A stretch of DNA of 64,000 bases from a virus. Positions 1 through 11,800 of this stretch are shown here, piece after piece. The position numbers were made by a program, and so were the translations under genes. Location of the stretch: the IMG/VR virus record IMGVR_UViG_3300018080_000142, positions 1 to 64,000 of that record; one strand, 5' to 3'. The first letter of the stretch is position 1. The number at the start of each line of letters is the position of its first letter. The notes beneath the pieces are model-generated. The model did not search any database and was not told the origin of the DNA. It was given only the letters and a program-made list of their open reading frames with translations.

Positions 1-2100
1 CGTGAACATATCGCTTATGGCGTTCTCTGCAATTTGTTACAGATCAGTAACGATATATACCAGTATCCAGGTTTTGTGCGCAGGGATGTTGGTGATACTG
101 CAAAATATGAAGGTGCTTACGCTTTTTACTGCCCTGAAGATATCTACGAGCTGAGGGATTTTTCCATTCAACCAGGTGATAAGCTTGTCAACCATGAGTA
201 TCGTACACCATTTGACCCGACTGTAACGGCACAAACTGGTTGCCAGGGATATGGTCGTGAGGAAATGACCGGTGCTGACGGAGCATACTCATTCTACCAA
301 AAGTTCTATCTACATAATGGTAGCGGGGATCCGGATGATAACGGTGTAATTGATGTAGAGCATGAAATATTATTCTATACACGGCATGAACAAGGTGATA
401 CCGATGAAACGACAAGCCTTCAGTTTGATCCAAGGGATCCGACAAAGGAATTACAAGGCCAATGTGCTGCTATAATCCTTCCGGATCCCGATCGTATCAG
501 CTATAATACCAACCTTGGTATTGCAGTTCTTGACATCGATGAATCAACGGATGGAAATAAAGGATATACAAACCTGCTCGAGAGTGATCCCAGGATGTTG
601 ATTTGTTCTGTCAAAAGGGAGAATAACAGTCCATACGGAGGAACTGGCGATTCAGCACTTGCAAATACGAATTATATCGGGACCGGCCATTTCCAGAAAA
701 TCGATGATGCTGTTCTTGCCGATATCAATGCCGGTGGTAATTATATATTCAATGACATCGATGTATTCGGAGGTGATGCATTTGTTTGCCTGTTTGACCT
801 GATGCGTCTTATGCAGGACGATGACCAGGAGGGATCCTACGATATGTTCAACCATTCAATCATCGTTCCCCTCGAGACAAGAATAAATCTTGATCTCAGA
901 GAGGGAAATCATGTTGGTAAAGACAGAAGTTATGACGGCACGAACAATCCCAGTGGTTTAAGAAAATTCACTACCGGGCATAAATGGGAGGAATTCAATT
1001 ATAATGACGGCTACACATCTGAAAACATTCAGGATTACTACCTACCATTACCGTATAACTTCCAGCTTCAAAACAGATTCGATGTTCGTAACAGATATTC
1101 AGATACAAAGACCTATGGAGAACTCGAGGATTCCTTCCGTAAGTTCTCAGCTCTGAACTATATCGATCTTGATACTCATTTCGGTCCTATCAATAATATA
1201 CGCAGGAAATTCAACCGCTTGTTGTACTGGCAAAGGGATGCCGTTGGATATATTCCAATTGAAGAACGAGCCCTTACACAGAATGCTGCAGGCGAACCTG
1301 TTCAGTTAGGTGTGGGAGGTATTTTCGAAAGGCATGATGAAGTGATTGAAATGATCGGTAACAGCAATCAATTTGGCCTTGCTGAATCACCTGTTGGTTT
1401 CCATTGGTATGATTCCATAAGAAAGATTTACGTTACCCTGACAGACTCTATGAAGTTCAGCCGGGATTCACTCGTCAAGGGTCTGGATAGGTATTTTACC
1501 AACGGTGTTCCAAACGATATGAACATCTATGATAATCCTGCCTACGATTACGGTATTGTATCCGGTTACGATCCCAGGATTAAATTCATATTCACAACTT
1601 TCTTTTTCCCTGATGGATCGAATGAAACGATCGGAATGAACATCAGGAATAATAAGTTCGTTGGATTCTATGATTTCAGTCCTAGAATGTATTTCGAGTA
1701 CAAAGACTGGATGTACGCCCTTGATGGTACAAGCCTGAATATATGGCAGCATAACACAAACGAGATCAGATCCAGTTTCTATGGCACGACATACCCTGCT
1801 ACATTCTCGGTCATAGTCAAGGAAAGCAGTAACGTTGAGAAGATCTTTGACAGATGGGTAATGATAGCAAGTGAGAATTTCTTCTCAGAACTTGACTATG
1901 AAAACTCCGAGCAAAGCGTAAGTGAGTTCATTCTCAATAACAGGAATATTAAAAGGAGAAACAGGAGATGGTATGGTAATTTTCCACTCGTAACCAGGGA
2001 AAGACTTGTCGATGGATATCTTAAGATTACCTTTACAACAAATTCCGTCAGCGAGGTTACATTCAATGAGATAAAAACTTTCATAAGAAAAATGATATAA
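1..2100 (+). CDS. muzzle / tail-nozzle-type virion protein (5' partial)
   Basis: The reading frame is open from base 1, so the gene starts outside the window; the TTG at 34 is only the first possible internal start. At least 700 residues are present. The last third has a pattern I associate with crAss-like muzzle and podovirus tail-nozzle beta-propeller proteins: a KFVGFYDFSP stretch, then a YALDG strand, then NIWQHN and SSFYG. The protein is rich in Asp, Asn and aromatic residues with no membrane segment, as expected of a virion protein. It ends 2 bases before the next ATG and begins the late operon. The role is inferred from these motifs and from gene order (muzzle, cargo, cargo, RNA polymerase). 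Confidence 0.6.
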   Translation, partial: REHIAYGVLCNLLQISNDIYQYPGFVRRDVGDTAKYEGAYAFYCPEDIYELRDFSIQPGDKLVNHEYRTPFDPTVTAQTGCQGYGREEMTGADGAYSFYQKFYLHNGSGDPDDNGVIDVEHEILFYTRHEQGDTDETTSLQFDPRDPTKELQGQCAAIILPDPDRISYNTNLGIAVLDIDESTDGNKGYTNLLESDPRMLICSVKRENNSPYGGTGDSALANTNYIGTGHFQKIDDAVLADINAGGNYIFNDIDVFGGDAFVCLFDLMRLMQDDDQEGSYDMFNHSIIVPLETRINLDLREGNHVGKDRSYDGTNNPSGLRKFTTGHKWEEFNYNDGYTSENIQDYYLPLPYNFQLQNRFDVRNRYSDTKTYGELEDSFRKFSALNYIDLDTHFGPINNIRRKFNRLLYWQRDAVGYIPIEERALTQNAAGEPVQLGVGGIFERHDEVIEMIGNSNQFGLAESPVGFHWYDSIRKIYVTLTDSMKFSRDSLVKGLDRYFTNGVPNDMNIYDNPAYDYGIVSGYDPRIKFIFTTFFFPDGSNETIGMNIRNNKFVGFYDFSPRMYFEYKDWMYALDGTSLNIWQHNTNEIRSSFYGTTYPATFSVIVKESSNVEKIFDRWVMIASENFFSELDYENSEQSVSEFILNNRNIKRRNRRWYGNFPLVTRERLVDGYLKITFTTNSVSEVTFNEIKTFIRKMI

Positions 2101-2102
2101 TC

Positions 2103-4199
2103 ATGGCAAATTCAGTAGACAAGCTAAAATGCGGTGGAATGAAAAGAGGCCGTGGAAAGCAGGAAGGTGGAATTGTTACCGGTGACGAAGAAAAAGTCGG
2201 GCTTCTCGGTAATAACCAGTTTGGCTCCTTTGGTCTCTCAACAATGGCAGGTTTTGGAGATGAGATCCTGGGTAATAAGATTGATGAACTTCTGTCAGGT
2301 TATGATATCCGGGAGAACCCAGCTGAGACTGTTAAGCGTGTCGATACTCTTAACGTAGGTCGTGACATAGGAGCCACAACATTGAAAGGAGCTGGTGCAG
2401 GATTTGCTGCTGCCGGTCCGGTTGGTGCGCTCATAGGTGGTGGTCTCGGCCTTCTGGGATCCGGTATTAAAGCAATAGCGGGAAAGAAAAGAAGGGAAGA
2501 AGAAAGGAGAGAGGCAGTTTCCAAATGGTCGAATCTTTATTCCGGGATGTATAAAAACTACCTTGATGAATCCGGCTACCAGGAAGGCGGTATGATCAAA
2601 GGAAAAGGCGGACCTAAATCAGATGCTATCCGCATGACAGCCGTTGATGGGTCATTTGTTGTTCCTGCAGAAAATGCAGAGATTGGTATGGAACTCGGCA
2701 AAACCCTTCTGGGATGGGATGATAATACTTTTGCTGACAGAATGAACGGCGGATCCAATGTCATGGTAAGTGATGGTGAGGTGTTCTTCACTCCCGAAGA
2801 AGTCGGCATACTCAGGTATCACGGTGTAGACCTTGATCAGCTGGCCCCGAAAGCTGAACCGGAATATAAGCCGAAACCTAAGCCGAAAGCCAAGGCAAAG
2901 CCCAAGCCGAAACCAAAACCTGCTAAGAAAACTCCGGTAAAGAAAAGTATTCCGAGTTCAACGGCCAAGAGACCTTCAGGAACGAAGGCTTTAAAAACTT
3001 CAAGACCGCCACATAAGCAGGTCAATCCACAACCGCACAAACCTACTGAAGTAGGCGAAAGCAAAGCTGTAGAACTGCCTAAGAACAAAAATACCTTCAA
3101 GGGAAGCAAGAAAGCCAGCACTACACCAGTTGGTGATGGAAGTGTTCAAATGTTAAGAACGGGAGGGTTAACCAGGTCAAAAGATTACGGTTCATCAAAG
3201 AAGCCTTATCCAAAAGTTGCAAGCAGTAAATTCATGGATCCGAAAAACAGAAGGTATCCCGTAACAACAAAGGAGGATTGGAGTGATGCTATGGGACTTG
3301 CAAAAATGCATGGACATACAAGTATTATTGCAAAGTTGAACAAACATAAGTTTGCCAATAAAAAGGCTGATGGTGGTGAAATTCAGAATCTTCAGAATGG
3401 TGGATGGAAGTATGATCCGGAGAGTGGCTACGTAGTCAGCCAGGCAGGTGATATTGCCTATGACCAGGAAGGAAATGAATTCCGTACAGGAACATCCGGA
3501 CAGCTCGAGTTGTCAACAACCAAGACACCTTACGGTCAGAGTATATATAATGAGGTCTACGGCGCACAGGCCGAGGATACCTTTGCTGACAGTGACGGAT
3601 CAAAGGAAGGTGACGAACAGGAGTTCAAGCGCAAATGGTATGAATTTGCTCCGGAACTTGCCGGTACACTGCAAACCCTTGGTGGTGCATACGGATTTAT
3701 GAGAGCTGGCAGACGGCCGGATCTTAATGTAAGCCGTACTCTCAAGAAACTCAGCGGTGAAGTTCGCAGACTGTCACAGTTCGGTTACGAACCGGCAGTA
3801 CTTAATGCCCTCGATACCCAGATAGAAAAAGCTCGCAGGGATACCAACCGGGCAATTACAGGTGCAGGTGGATCCCCGATGGAGGTTATGGCAAAGCTTC
3901 AGAACACCCTGTCAACGGTCATTGACAAAAAGGCAGGGGTATTGTATGCTGATGCTGCTGAAAAAGCCAGGAAATTTGCTGATGTACTTCGTGTGGATAC
4001 TGCAATCGCAGGACAGGAATTTGACATTGACAAGATCAATCTTGACGATTGGTATCGCAACCAGGAGGTCTTTGCAGATCTTTTCTCGGCCGGTGTATCG
4101 AATATCATCGGTGCGCGTCAGCTGAAAAGCGAGCAGGACTTTTTAAGGAAAACAGGTGGTACATGGCCTGATTTCTCAGCATTAAAAACTCGTACATAA
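2103..4199 (+). CDS. cargo-like virion protein with Pro-Lys linker
   Basis: 698 residues. The N-terminal part has Gly-Gly turns (CGGMKRGRGKQEGG) and a small-residue hydrophobic segment at about residues 97-125 (Ala/Gly rich, could insert in a membrane). Two short motifs resemble those in virion-associated proteins: SDAIRMTAVDGSFVVPAEN and the related MVSDGEVFFTPEEV. A Pro-Lys alternating linker follows at about residues 255-285. The C-terminal third is helical. It lies between the muzzle-like protein and the RNA-polymerase gene, the place of the cargo proteins in crAss-like phages. I infer that it is packaged in the capsid or tail and ejected; no enzyme motif is visible. Confidence 0.5.
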   Translation: MANSVDKLKCGGMKRGRGKQEGGIVTGDEEKVGLLGNNQFGSFGLSTMAGFGDEILGNKIDELLSGYDIRENPAETVKRVDTLNVGRDIGATTLKGAGAGFAAAGPVGALIGGGLGLLGSGIKAIAGKKRREEERREAVSKWSNLYSGMYKNYLDESGYQEGGMIKGKGGPKSDAIRMTAVDGSFVVPAENAEIGMELGKTLLGWDDNTFADRMNGGSNVMVSDGEVFFTPEEVGILRYHGVDLDQLAPKAEPEYKPKPKPKAKAKPKPKPKPAKKTPVKKSIPSSTAKRPSGTKALKTSRPPHKQVNPQPHKPTEVGESKAVELPKNKNTFKGSKKASTTPVGDGSVQMLRTGGLTRSKDYGSSKKPYPKVASSKFMDPKNRRYPVTTKEDWSDAMGLAKMHGHTSIIAKLNKHKFANKKADGGEIQNLQNGGWKYDPESGYVVSQAGDIAYDQEGNEFRTGTSGQLELSTTKTPYGQSIYNEVYGAQAEDTFADSDGSKEGDEQEFKRKWYEFAPELAGTLQTLGGAYGFMRAGRRPDLNVSRTLKKLSGEVRRLSQFGYEPAVLNALDTQIEKARRDTNRAITGAGGSPMEVMAKLQNTLSTVIDKKAGVLYADAAEKARKFADVLRVDTAIAGQEFDIDKINLDDWYRNQEVFADLFSAGVSNIIGARQLKSEQDFLRKTGGTWPDFSALKTRT

Positions 4200-4211
4200 A
4201 CATATATAATC

Positions 4212-5819
4212 ATGGGATTTCTTTCTTACGGAAGTGCCAGGGCATTAGCTCACCGGCATGATTTTCAGCGGGACATTGACCGGCTGTACCAGAGAGAAGC
4301 CTACAGGCAAAGTATAGAAGCAGAGAAAGCCAGGAAAACAGAGTACTATGCTCAGTTTATGAAAGAACCGGTTGCTGTTGCACCCTACAATGTCAGAAGG
4401 CTTGAGAGCTATATGGACGATCTTAACAACCGCGTGGCAGATTTCATGATCGATCACGGACCTGCAGTCGAGACAGATATCAACCTCAAGAGACAATTCT
4501 TCAAACTCACGGATGAATATCTGAATAACGATATCATCAGGGAAGATATGCAGGTTCAGAATGAATTCCAGAAACTCAAGGATAATACTGATAATCTCAC
4601 TCCGAGGCAATGGGAAGCCGAGATGGAGAAATATACCAACTATATCAATGAAGGCGGTGATCCGTACATATATTCCAATCCTGTAATTCCGAAGTATGAC
4701 GAGATCCTGCAGGCTGCGGCAACATTCTTACAACCTGATGCAAGATATGACGATGTAGGAAACTTAATCGAGGCCATAGAAGAAGTTCCAGAGTGGAAAT
4801 ATGTTGCAAGGGCAAATGCTGATATTGGTGATCCAGATATCGGTCCAGTAATCATGAAACAGTTCGAAGCTGTTGAAGAAAGGCAACCTGGCCGTTACAA
4901 GAATGCTGTCGATATGCACATAAATAATATGAAGGCAGGAGAATCGGTTAAAAGGCAGTTCCGGGCGTGGGATCCTGCATACACTACGGATCAACAGATA
5001 AGAAGGAAGAACCAGGAGCAATCGGTGAGACAGTATCCTTATTGGAGCGCAACCGTTGCACCGAAATGGCAGGTAGGAAATACAATCCCTGGTGATATGA
5101 AGTTCCTTCACTTCACTGGATTTAATGCAGTAAACCGGTCATGGAATCTTGGTTCAGAAGGTCAGACTGTCAAAGTGAGGGATAAAGAAACTGGTCAGTT
5201 CAGGGATGTTCTTCTTAAAGGAGCATTGGTCGCACGTAACGTAGGAGAAATTTCAGTTGAAGCAGATGGCGGTCTAATCCGTGTTGATGTCAGTGCTGCT
5301 GTACATCCAAGTGCTGAGGCAAGTAGGGAAAAAGAAAGATACTTTCTCGATGACGAGGAAATAACTGATAAGCAATACAGTGATCTCTTAAATGATCTGA
5401 ACAAACGTAAGCGCGAAAAAGTTCTGGCAGGCGAAACTATTGAAGGATTACGGATTGAAAAGGAAACTATCTATAGCAATGAACAACTTTACAAAGATGC
5501 TGGTTTTGAATCAACAGGAGTCTATGAGGAAGGTATTCTTGATGTTGGTCTTGATAAAAAAACTGGCAGGTTTCCAGTTTACACAGGATCTATCTGGGTC
5601 CCTGGAAATTTCAGCAATGCCAACCTGATTGCTTATGAAGAATCATTCGGTGCAACACACCTTAAAGATATCCAGCCTGAAATGAGGACAGAAGGGATAA
5701 TCAACAGAGCAGTAGCCGAGGGTAACTATGGATTTGCAGCACAGGTTTTAAGCGACACTTACGGAGGTAATTGGAGATTTGATTCTGAAACAGGTAAATT
5801 TATTGAGATACAGGAATAA
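4212..5819 (+). CDS. second cargo-like virion protein
   Basis: 535 residues with no recognised domain. The first 130 residues are strongly helical and charged, starting MGFLSYGSARALAHRHDFQRD. The middle is mixed and the end is beta-rich (VYTGSIWVPGNF). The start ATG follows an A/T-rich TATATAATC leader. Its stop lies 3 bases before the giant polymerase gene, so the two are tightly coupled. By position it matches the second cargo protein of crAss-like phages. Function is inferred from position only. Confidence 0.45.
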   Translation: MGFLSYGSARALAHRHDFQRDIDRLYQREAYRQSIEAEKARKTEYYAQFMKEPVAVAPYNVRRLESYMDDLNNRVADFMIDHGPAVETDINLKRQFFKLTDEYLNNDIIREDMQVQNEFQKLKDNTDNLTPRQWEAEMEKYTNYINEGGDPYIYSNPVIPKYDEILQAAATFLQPDARYDDVGNLIEAIEEVPEWKYVARANADIGDPDIGPVIMKQFEAVEERQPGRYKNAVDMHINNMKAGESVKRQFRAWDPAYTTDQQIRRKNQEQSVRQYPYWSATVAPKWQVGNTIPGDMKFLHFTGFNAVNRSWNLGSEGQTVKVRDKETGQFRDVLLKGALVARNVGEISVEADGGLIRVDVSAAVHPSAEASREKERYFLDDEEITDKQYSDLLNDLNKRKREKVLAGETIEGLRIEKETIYSNEQLYKDAGFESTGVYEEGILDVGLDKKTGRFPVYTGSIWVPGNFSNANLIAYEESFGATHLKDIQPEMRTEGIINRAVAEGNYGFAAQVLSDTYGGNWRFDSETGKFIEIQE

Positions 5820-5822
5820 TCC

Positions 5823-8800
5823 ATGCCAGATACTACTCGAGTATATGATCCCAGGACCGGCAAGATCACTGAACCAGGTGAAGAAAAATTCACCGGTGAT
5901 ACAGCTGCAGGTTCACCGATCGACCTGAGACCGGATGCACCAAGAGCCTACGATCCGGTAAATAACCAGATAGGTATACAGATCGATGGTGAATTCCAGC
6001 CTATATCCAGGGAACAGCATTTCTATGAAAAAGGGGTAATTCCAAAAGTTGAAAAGCAAATTGAGCAGTACGAAGAAGAACTGAGAGATTTCCGTGAAAA
6101 GATCGAGGGAACGAAATATATCACCGAGGATGAAAAAAGAAACCGGATCCTCGAGATAGATATGGAAATTACCAAGCTTCAGCAAGATCAACGCAGAGCA
6201 GCTCGTCAACAACAACCGTTCGATACTTTTGCCTTACCGGGACCTGGTACAGCCGGTGTGTCGATCCAGATGGATCCCGAGAAGCAAGGCGAGATGAAAC
6301 GGATAAATGAAGAAATCATCAGGCTTGCCAAAGAACGCAGGAACTTGGCAGAGGATCTGAAACCTGTCAGCGAGGAAGAAAAACGGGATATCAGAAACAA
6401 CTACGGTGCATTTGACGGTTTCGGTGAAATAAAAATGCATGAGAAATATGGTGTTGAAAGGTCTATGAGGATCTACCGGGAAGCTGTTTCCGATCAGCTC
6501 GATGTTCTCGCAAAGGCAAGAATTAAAGTCAACAAACCAGAAAATATCATCTCCTATGACAATATCCTGTTTGGCAAGGAACCTGAATTAAAACACACCG
6601 ACCAGGCTGGTCTCGATAAAATATGGGAGGCAGCAACTACGGATCCTGACTATGCTGACGGTGACTACGCTGCAAAACGTAAGATCCTGCATCAAAAGGT
6701 CAAAGAATTCCTGTCTGACAAAGAGGGCATAGAGGACAAGGAATCTGCATCATACAATATACTCTCGAATCTGTTGACAAAGTTCGCTCAGTCTGATGAT
6801 GGTAACTTCACCATTGAGGGACTGAAACTGTATGCCGAGCATATGTCTAACCGGGTTAATTCCATGATGGAATATTTACAGGGCAGTTTAAGCCAGGTTA
6901 AAGACGAGGATCCCCACGAGGAAAAAAGGAAGTTTGACCAGCTTGAGAGGCAATATGGCAAAGATGCTGTTAGGCAGTGGTACAATACGTTGATGTCAGA
7001 TGCCTTCCAGCTCAGGCTTGTACAGGATCAGCTTGATAAGATTCTCAAGATGCCTGAAGCTCGCAGGGGATTGAAAGATGCTGGTAAAGGATTCCTTGCC
7101 ACCCCCGCCCATGAACTCATGTTGGGAGTTTATCAACTGGCCGAGGCAATGAATGTTAATAAGATTGTTGATAAAGTCAATGACGGCAGGGAACTTACTT
7201 TCAGTGAGGATCTTGCATTGAAAGCTTATGCAACGATAAACTATGCTGGTAACTATGATACTGAAAGCACGGTATACAAGGCTACGAAAGGTATGGTTGA
7301 GATGCTTCCGTACATTGCCGAGTTTCTTATCTCCGGTCCTACATACAGTGCCATTCGTGGTGCTGCATTGAAAGGAACGACAAAGCTTGCCAGAGGTGTT
7401 ATCGGCCGGCAGGCCACTTTCCGGCTCGGAAAGAAAATATATAATGTTGCTGACCTGGCAGCATTGAATCTTGCCAGAGTCGCCGGTACAGCCGTTAGAC
7501 CAATTGCCATACCTCAAATGCCGGTGACCAAATCCTTGCAGAATATCCGTGATGATGTTGTTCTGAACCCAACGATGGAAGGTATTGAGGCTGAGGTGCT
7601 GAAAAATACCGGGGATCCACTGGCAGAAGGTATAGGAAAAGGTTACTGGTCTGCTTTCTCAGAACTGTTTACGGAAAAAATGGGAAGGCACATAATGAGA
7701 GTTATCCCGTTTGCCGGCAAGATCGGGAAACAGCTTAGCGGAAAGCAAATGGTCCAAAGGACCGTCCTGGATAGATTTATGAAGCTGAAAGGGATACAAA
7801 GTATTGAAAAGCTTGGCAGTTATATCAGCCGGAACAAGCTTGGTTGGGATGGCATCATGGAAGAATATCTCGAGGAAGTTGCCAACTACTATATGGAAAC
7901 TGCCGTAACCGGTGAAAGAGTCCACGGGAAAGAATTCTGGGATCAACAGCTTGTTACCTTTCTTACAGTAGCCGGTTTCGGTGCATTCATGAAACCTGTT
8001 CAGCTTACCCTTCATGGTGCGGTCGGCCACAAGATGAAATATACAATGGAAACACCGGAGGGTGAGATCAAGACAGTCAACCTTCCAAGACAGGTTCACC
8101 AGGATCTGATGAAGATAGTTGGTAAACCCGGTGCTTTCATTGATGACGAGGCCATAACCGGTTTCTTTGATAAATACAAAGGTGAACTCTCGAGAGAACA
8201 GTTCGATCTTCTGATGCATTTGACGGTCCAGGAAGGGCAGAAAAAGGCTCAGGAATTTGTAGCTACTCATGGTCCTGGCAGGGCAGCCAAGAGAATTGAT
8301 GAGGACGAGCTGAAGCCGGAACAGGAAATTACAGAACCCGCTCCGGAACTTTCAAAGGAGGAAGTGAGTGAGATTGAAGAAGAGAACAGGAAGATTATTG
8401 CCGAGCATCCTGACCTGGCAAGACTCGATTTACTTACGGAGGATCCTGCCACCGGTCAGCTGTTAAGTCCTAGCGAAACAGTTATTGAGCAGACACATCA
8501 GCAGATTGCCGATGAACTTGCAGAAAAAGCTGAATATGATCAGTTCGGTAATGTCACCAACCTTACTCCGGAGATTGAGAGACTTGTAGAACAGGAAGAA
8601 ACTCTGTCCAGATACAAGGATGAAATGCATGACCGGTCTGTTGATTTCGAGGATCTTTCAATATCTGATAAGCAGGAACGACTGTCCATTGAACTGCGTG
8701 AAGGAAAAACGCTGAAAGGTAAAACAACTCCTGTTACAGACCGCAGGTTTCAAGTTGAGCTTAAAGATGGCAGGAAGGTTGATGTATGGTTTCACAGGAA

Positions 8801-11800
8801 CCTGGCTCCTGATGTTGAGAAAAAAGCAAGGAAGGCAATCAACAACCATGAAAAGGTTGAACTCAGGCTTCAGGATTGGCAGGAATGGAATCCCGACAGG
8901 AATATCACCGATGAAAGCGGAGTACCATACGAGGACAGGATTCAGGCATGGATAGGTGAGAATCCCGTTGGTGCTGTCCGTGTTACCGACTTCCGCGAGA
9001 AACGCGCCCGTGCTGAAAGGGCAAGAGAGGACAGAGAGAGAGCCGTTGGTAAGCTGGCCGAGAGTACCAAGGAATTCTTTGAAGGGTTTGCCGTAAAGAA
9101 AGCTTACTCGGACGAGGAACGCAGGGACCAGGCGAAGAAGTTCATCCAGATGGTTAAGGATGCAGGTGTTCTTGCCGGCGTTGAAGTTCAGATAGCAGTC
9201 CAGAGACTTATCGAATATATCCGCGAGCTTACCAATATCGATGATGAGCAGAAAGGATATCTGATTGCACTTGTCAACCAGAACAAAAAAGAAATTGAAA
9301 GGATTGCCGCGCAACAGAGAATTAAGGAAAAAGGCTATGCAAGGAAGGCAGAGGAACTTTCCATTGATAACCTGGTCATTCCATCCATAGAAGGCGTTGC
9401 ACCTTCCGGGGCCCAGAAAATAGATGCCTTCCTTAACGGTTACGCACCAGTATGGAAAGGACTGTCTGAAAGCCTTGAAGTATCGAAGGAATCTGTAGAA
9501 AAAGCTTTTTACCAGATAGCCAGGAGAACCGATGCTTTGGGTAGCCTTCAAAATGAAGCCGTTTTTAGCTATTTTCTCGAGGGCTTGTATGCCGAGGACA
9601 GAATTAACGATGCAATAGTAGATCTCTTAAGACGCAGCTCCATATCGTCTGTACTAAGCTTATTTAACTTTTATGGTAACGTTAGGCTGACGAAACAGTA
9701 TGGAATGCTGTTTAACGGATCAACGTTCTCCATGAAGCTGCTTAACCCTTCTGAGAAGTACGATGACTTTGTCAACAGCTTTACCAATGCCGTAAAAAGG
9801 TATGAACACAAAGGATACACTGGTTACGAGGCGTTGCGTCACAGGATCTATGCACACAATGAACAGCGAGAGGAATTGTTCCATTCCAAGAATCAGGATT
9901 ACTCATGGTACTGGGATCAATCTGCCGAGCAGAGAGAAGAACTGAGAAGAACTCAGCATGAAAGGGATATCGAACTGCTTGGAGAGTTTACCGGCATTCC
10001 AACCGACACCTGGCGGGAGTACTTCACCAGTCAGACAAAGGAAACAATGGCAAAGCCTACCAAGGATGCTCCCAGGAATGCCGAATACACCACTTACGAC
10101 AACTTGCTTGCCCATGATACCTACCGGGGAAACTATCCCAGGATCCAGAGCAACATAGCTTTTAATCTTGGATTCGGTGTAATATACAACCGTGAGGAAA
10201 AGAGGCCGAGAACTCTGGAAGAATTCAAGGAAGCATTCGAGGTTTACTTTCTGCGTGGGAATGAAACCACCGGGGCATTGTCAAACCTATATAAGCTGAG
10301 TACGGCCATACAGGAGCGTGATGAAATCGGACTGTCTGGGATCGATGTAAAGGGAGACCGGTTCAGCTCATTTGTACAAAGAAGCCATCTTTTCAATGCA
10401 GCGGAGAACATTCGCAGGCTTAATGTGGATAACCGGATAACCAGGTTCTATCGTGATAAGGATAAGGAAATGGAAGTTGTCCTGGTCAACGGTCTGCACA
10501 ATACAAAGGTAAACAGGGGTAAAAAGGGAACTCATACGGTTAATCTCTCGAGCGAGGATTTGTGGCTGACCCAGATGGATTTCTTCCTACAGGAAGGTGA
10601 CACATACCTGCACTGGTTAGGTCAGTTCGGTGATAAACCGGCCGTATACTTTGCCGAAGTTCCAAAAGAGACTGAGATTACCAGCGAAAAGATATCTGCA
10701 CTCAAGAAAAAATTCCCGGATTTTGACAAGGCTGTTAAATGGGTTCACGATGAATATATCCAGCTGAATCAATCCTTTTTTAATTCCTTCCTTCTCTCCC
10801 CTACGAAAGATATTGATGCCCGCAAGAGAGAGCGTATGGATATTGCAAGGAACTTCGTCTACAACTTTGCGGTGAACATGGAGTCTTCCAATAAGATATT
10901 CCACGGCAGTCAGGAATCTTACAATGATCTCACGGATATAGTTAAACGTGGAGGCTCTACCAATTCACCAGGTTATGTATTGAATCCATACATAGAAGGC
11001 GGAGTAGGAGAAACCTTCCAGTTTGCATTGATTGAGGATCCAACATTTCTTGGACTCGAGGCATTTGACGGAGAGGAATTCATGTCAGCTGACTATGCTG
11101 AAAGAACTCAGGTATCGATGGGATCCACTCTCAGTAAAGTTGACCAGGAGGGCAATGAAATCCTTACTACAACGAAATCTCTGTTCAGCACAATAAATTA
11201 CGATACCGGTTACCGAGGACTTACAAAGACAAACCGGTTGAATATTGAAATACTTGCCAGTGCTTTCCCTGGTAGCAAGTTCGAGCATATCAGGGATTTT
11301 ATGAAAGCACACAGCATCGATGTACTTGCCGGAACTTCAGGAACCAAGAAAAGTGAGATGAATCCTGACAGGAAAGCAGTATCTATCAAGCTCTGGGATG
11401 AAGAAGGAAACTTGCTGAAGAAACCTGTCATACCTGAAAATTCAATTATTGCCAGAAATACAAGTGATGTTTTTGTGCAGCAGGATCTAAGGCATTCTAC
11501 TGAAGGCAGTCCGACAAATATGCCTTCACAGATCCCGGCGAATATGCAGGCAATCGAAAATGGTGTAGAGATCTCCCGGAAGATATTCCGCCTGCAGGTA
11601 AAAGTCATGGCTGAAATGGTCCGTGAGTTTGACGGTAAGAAGATCGATGATGTAAAGATTAAATGGCTTAAAGACCTGGTCAATGAAAATACTCAACCGG
11701 ATCTGTATCGTCTGCTCGAGGCGGGAATGACTCCTTATGAACCATCCTTTGCAAACTTCATGCGCAAGATGCTTTCTTCGGAACTCACCAGGAAGGCACT

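Noticed and set aside
7659-9551. Long minus-strand open frames (203 and 297 codons) opposite the giant gene
   Set aside because: They are antisense shadows of a continuous 4533-codon gene, have no recognisable domain and lie on the wrong strand for the late operon.
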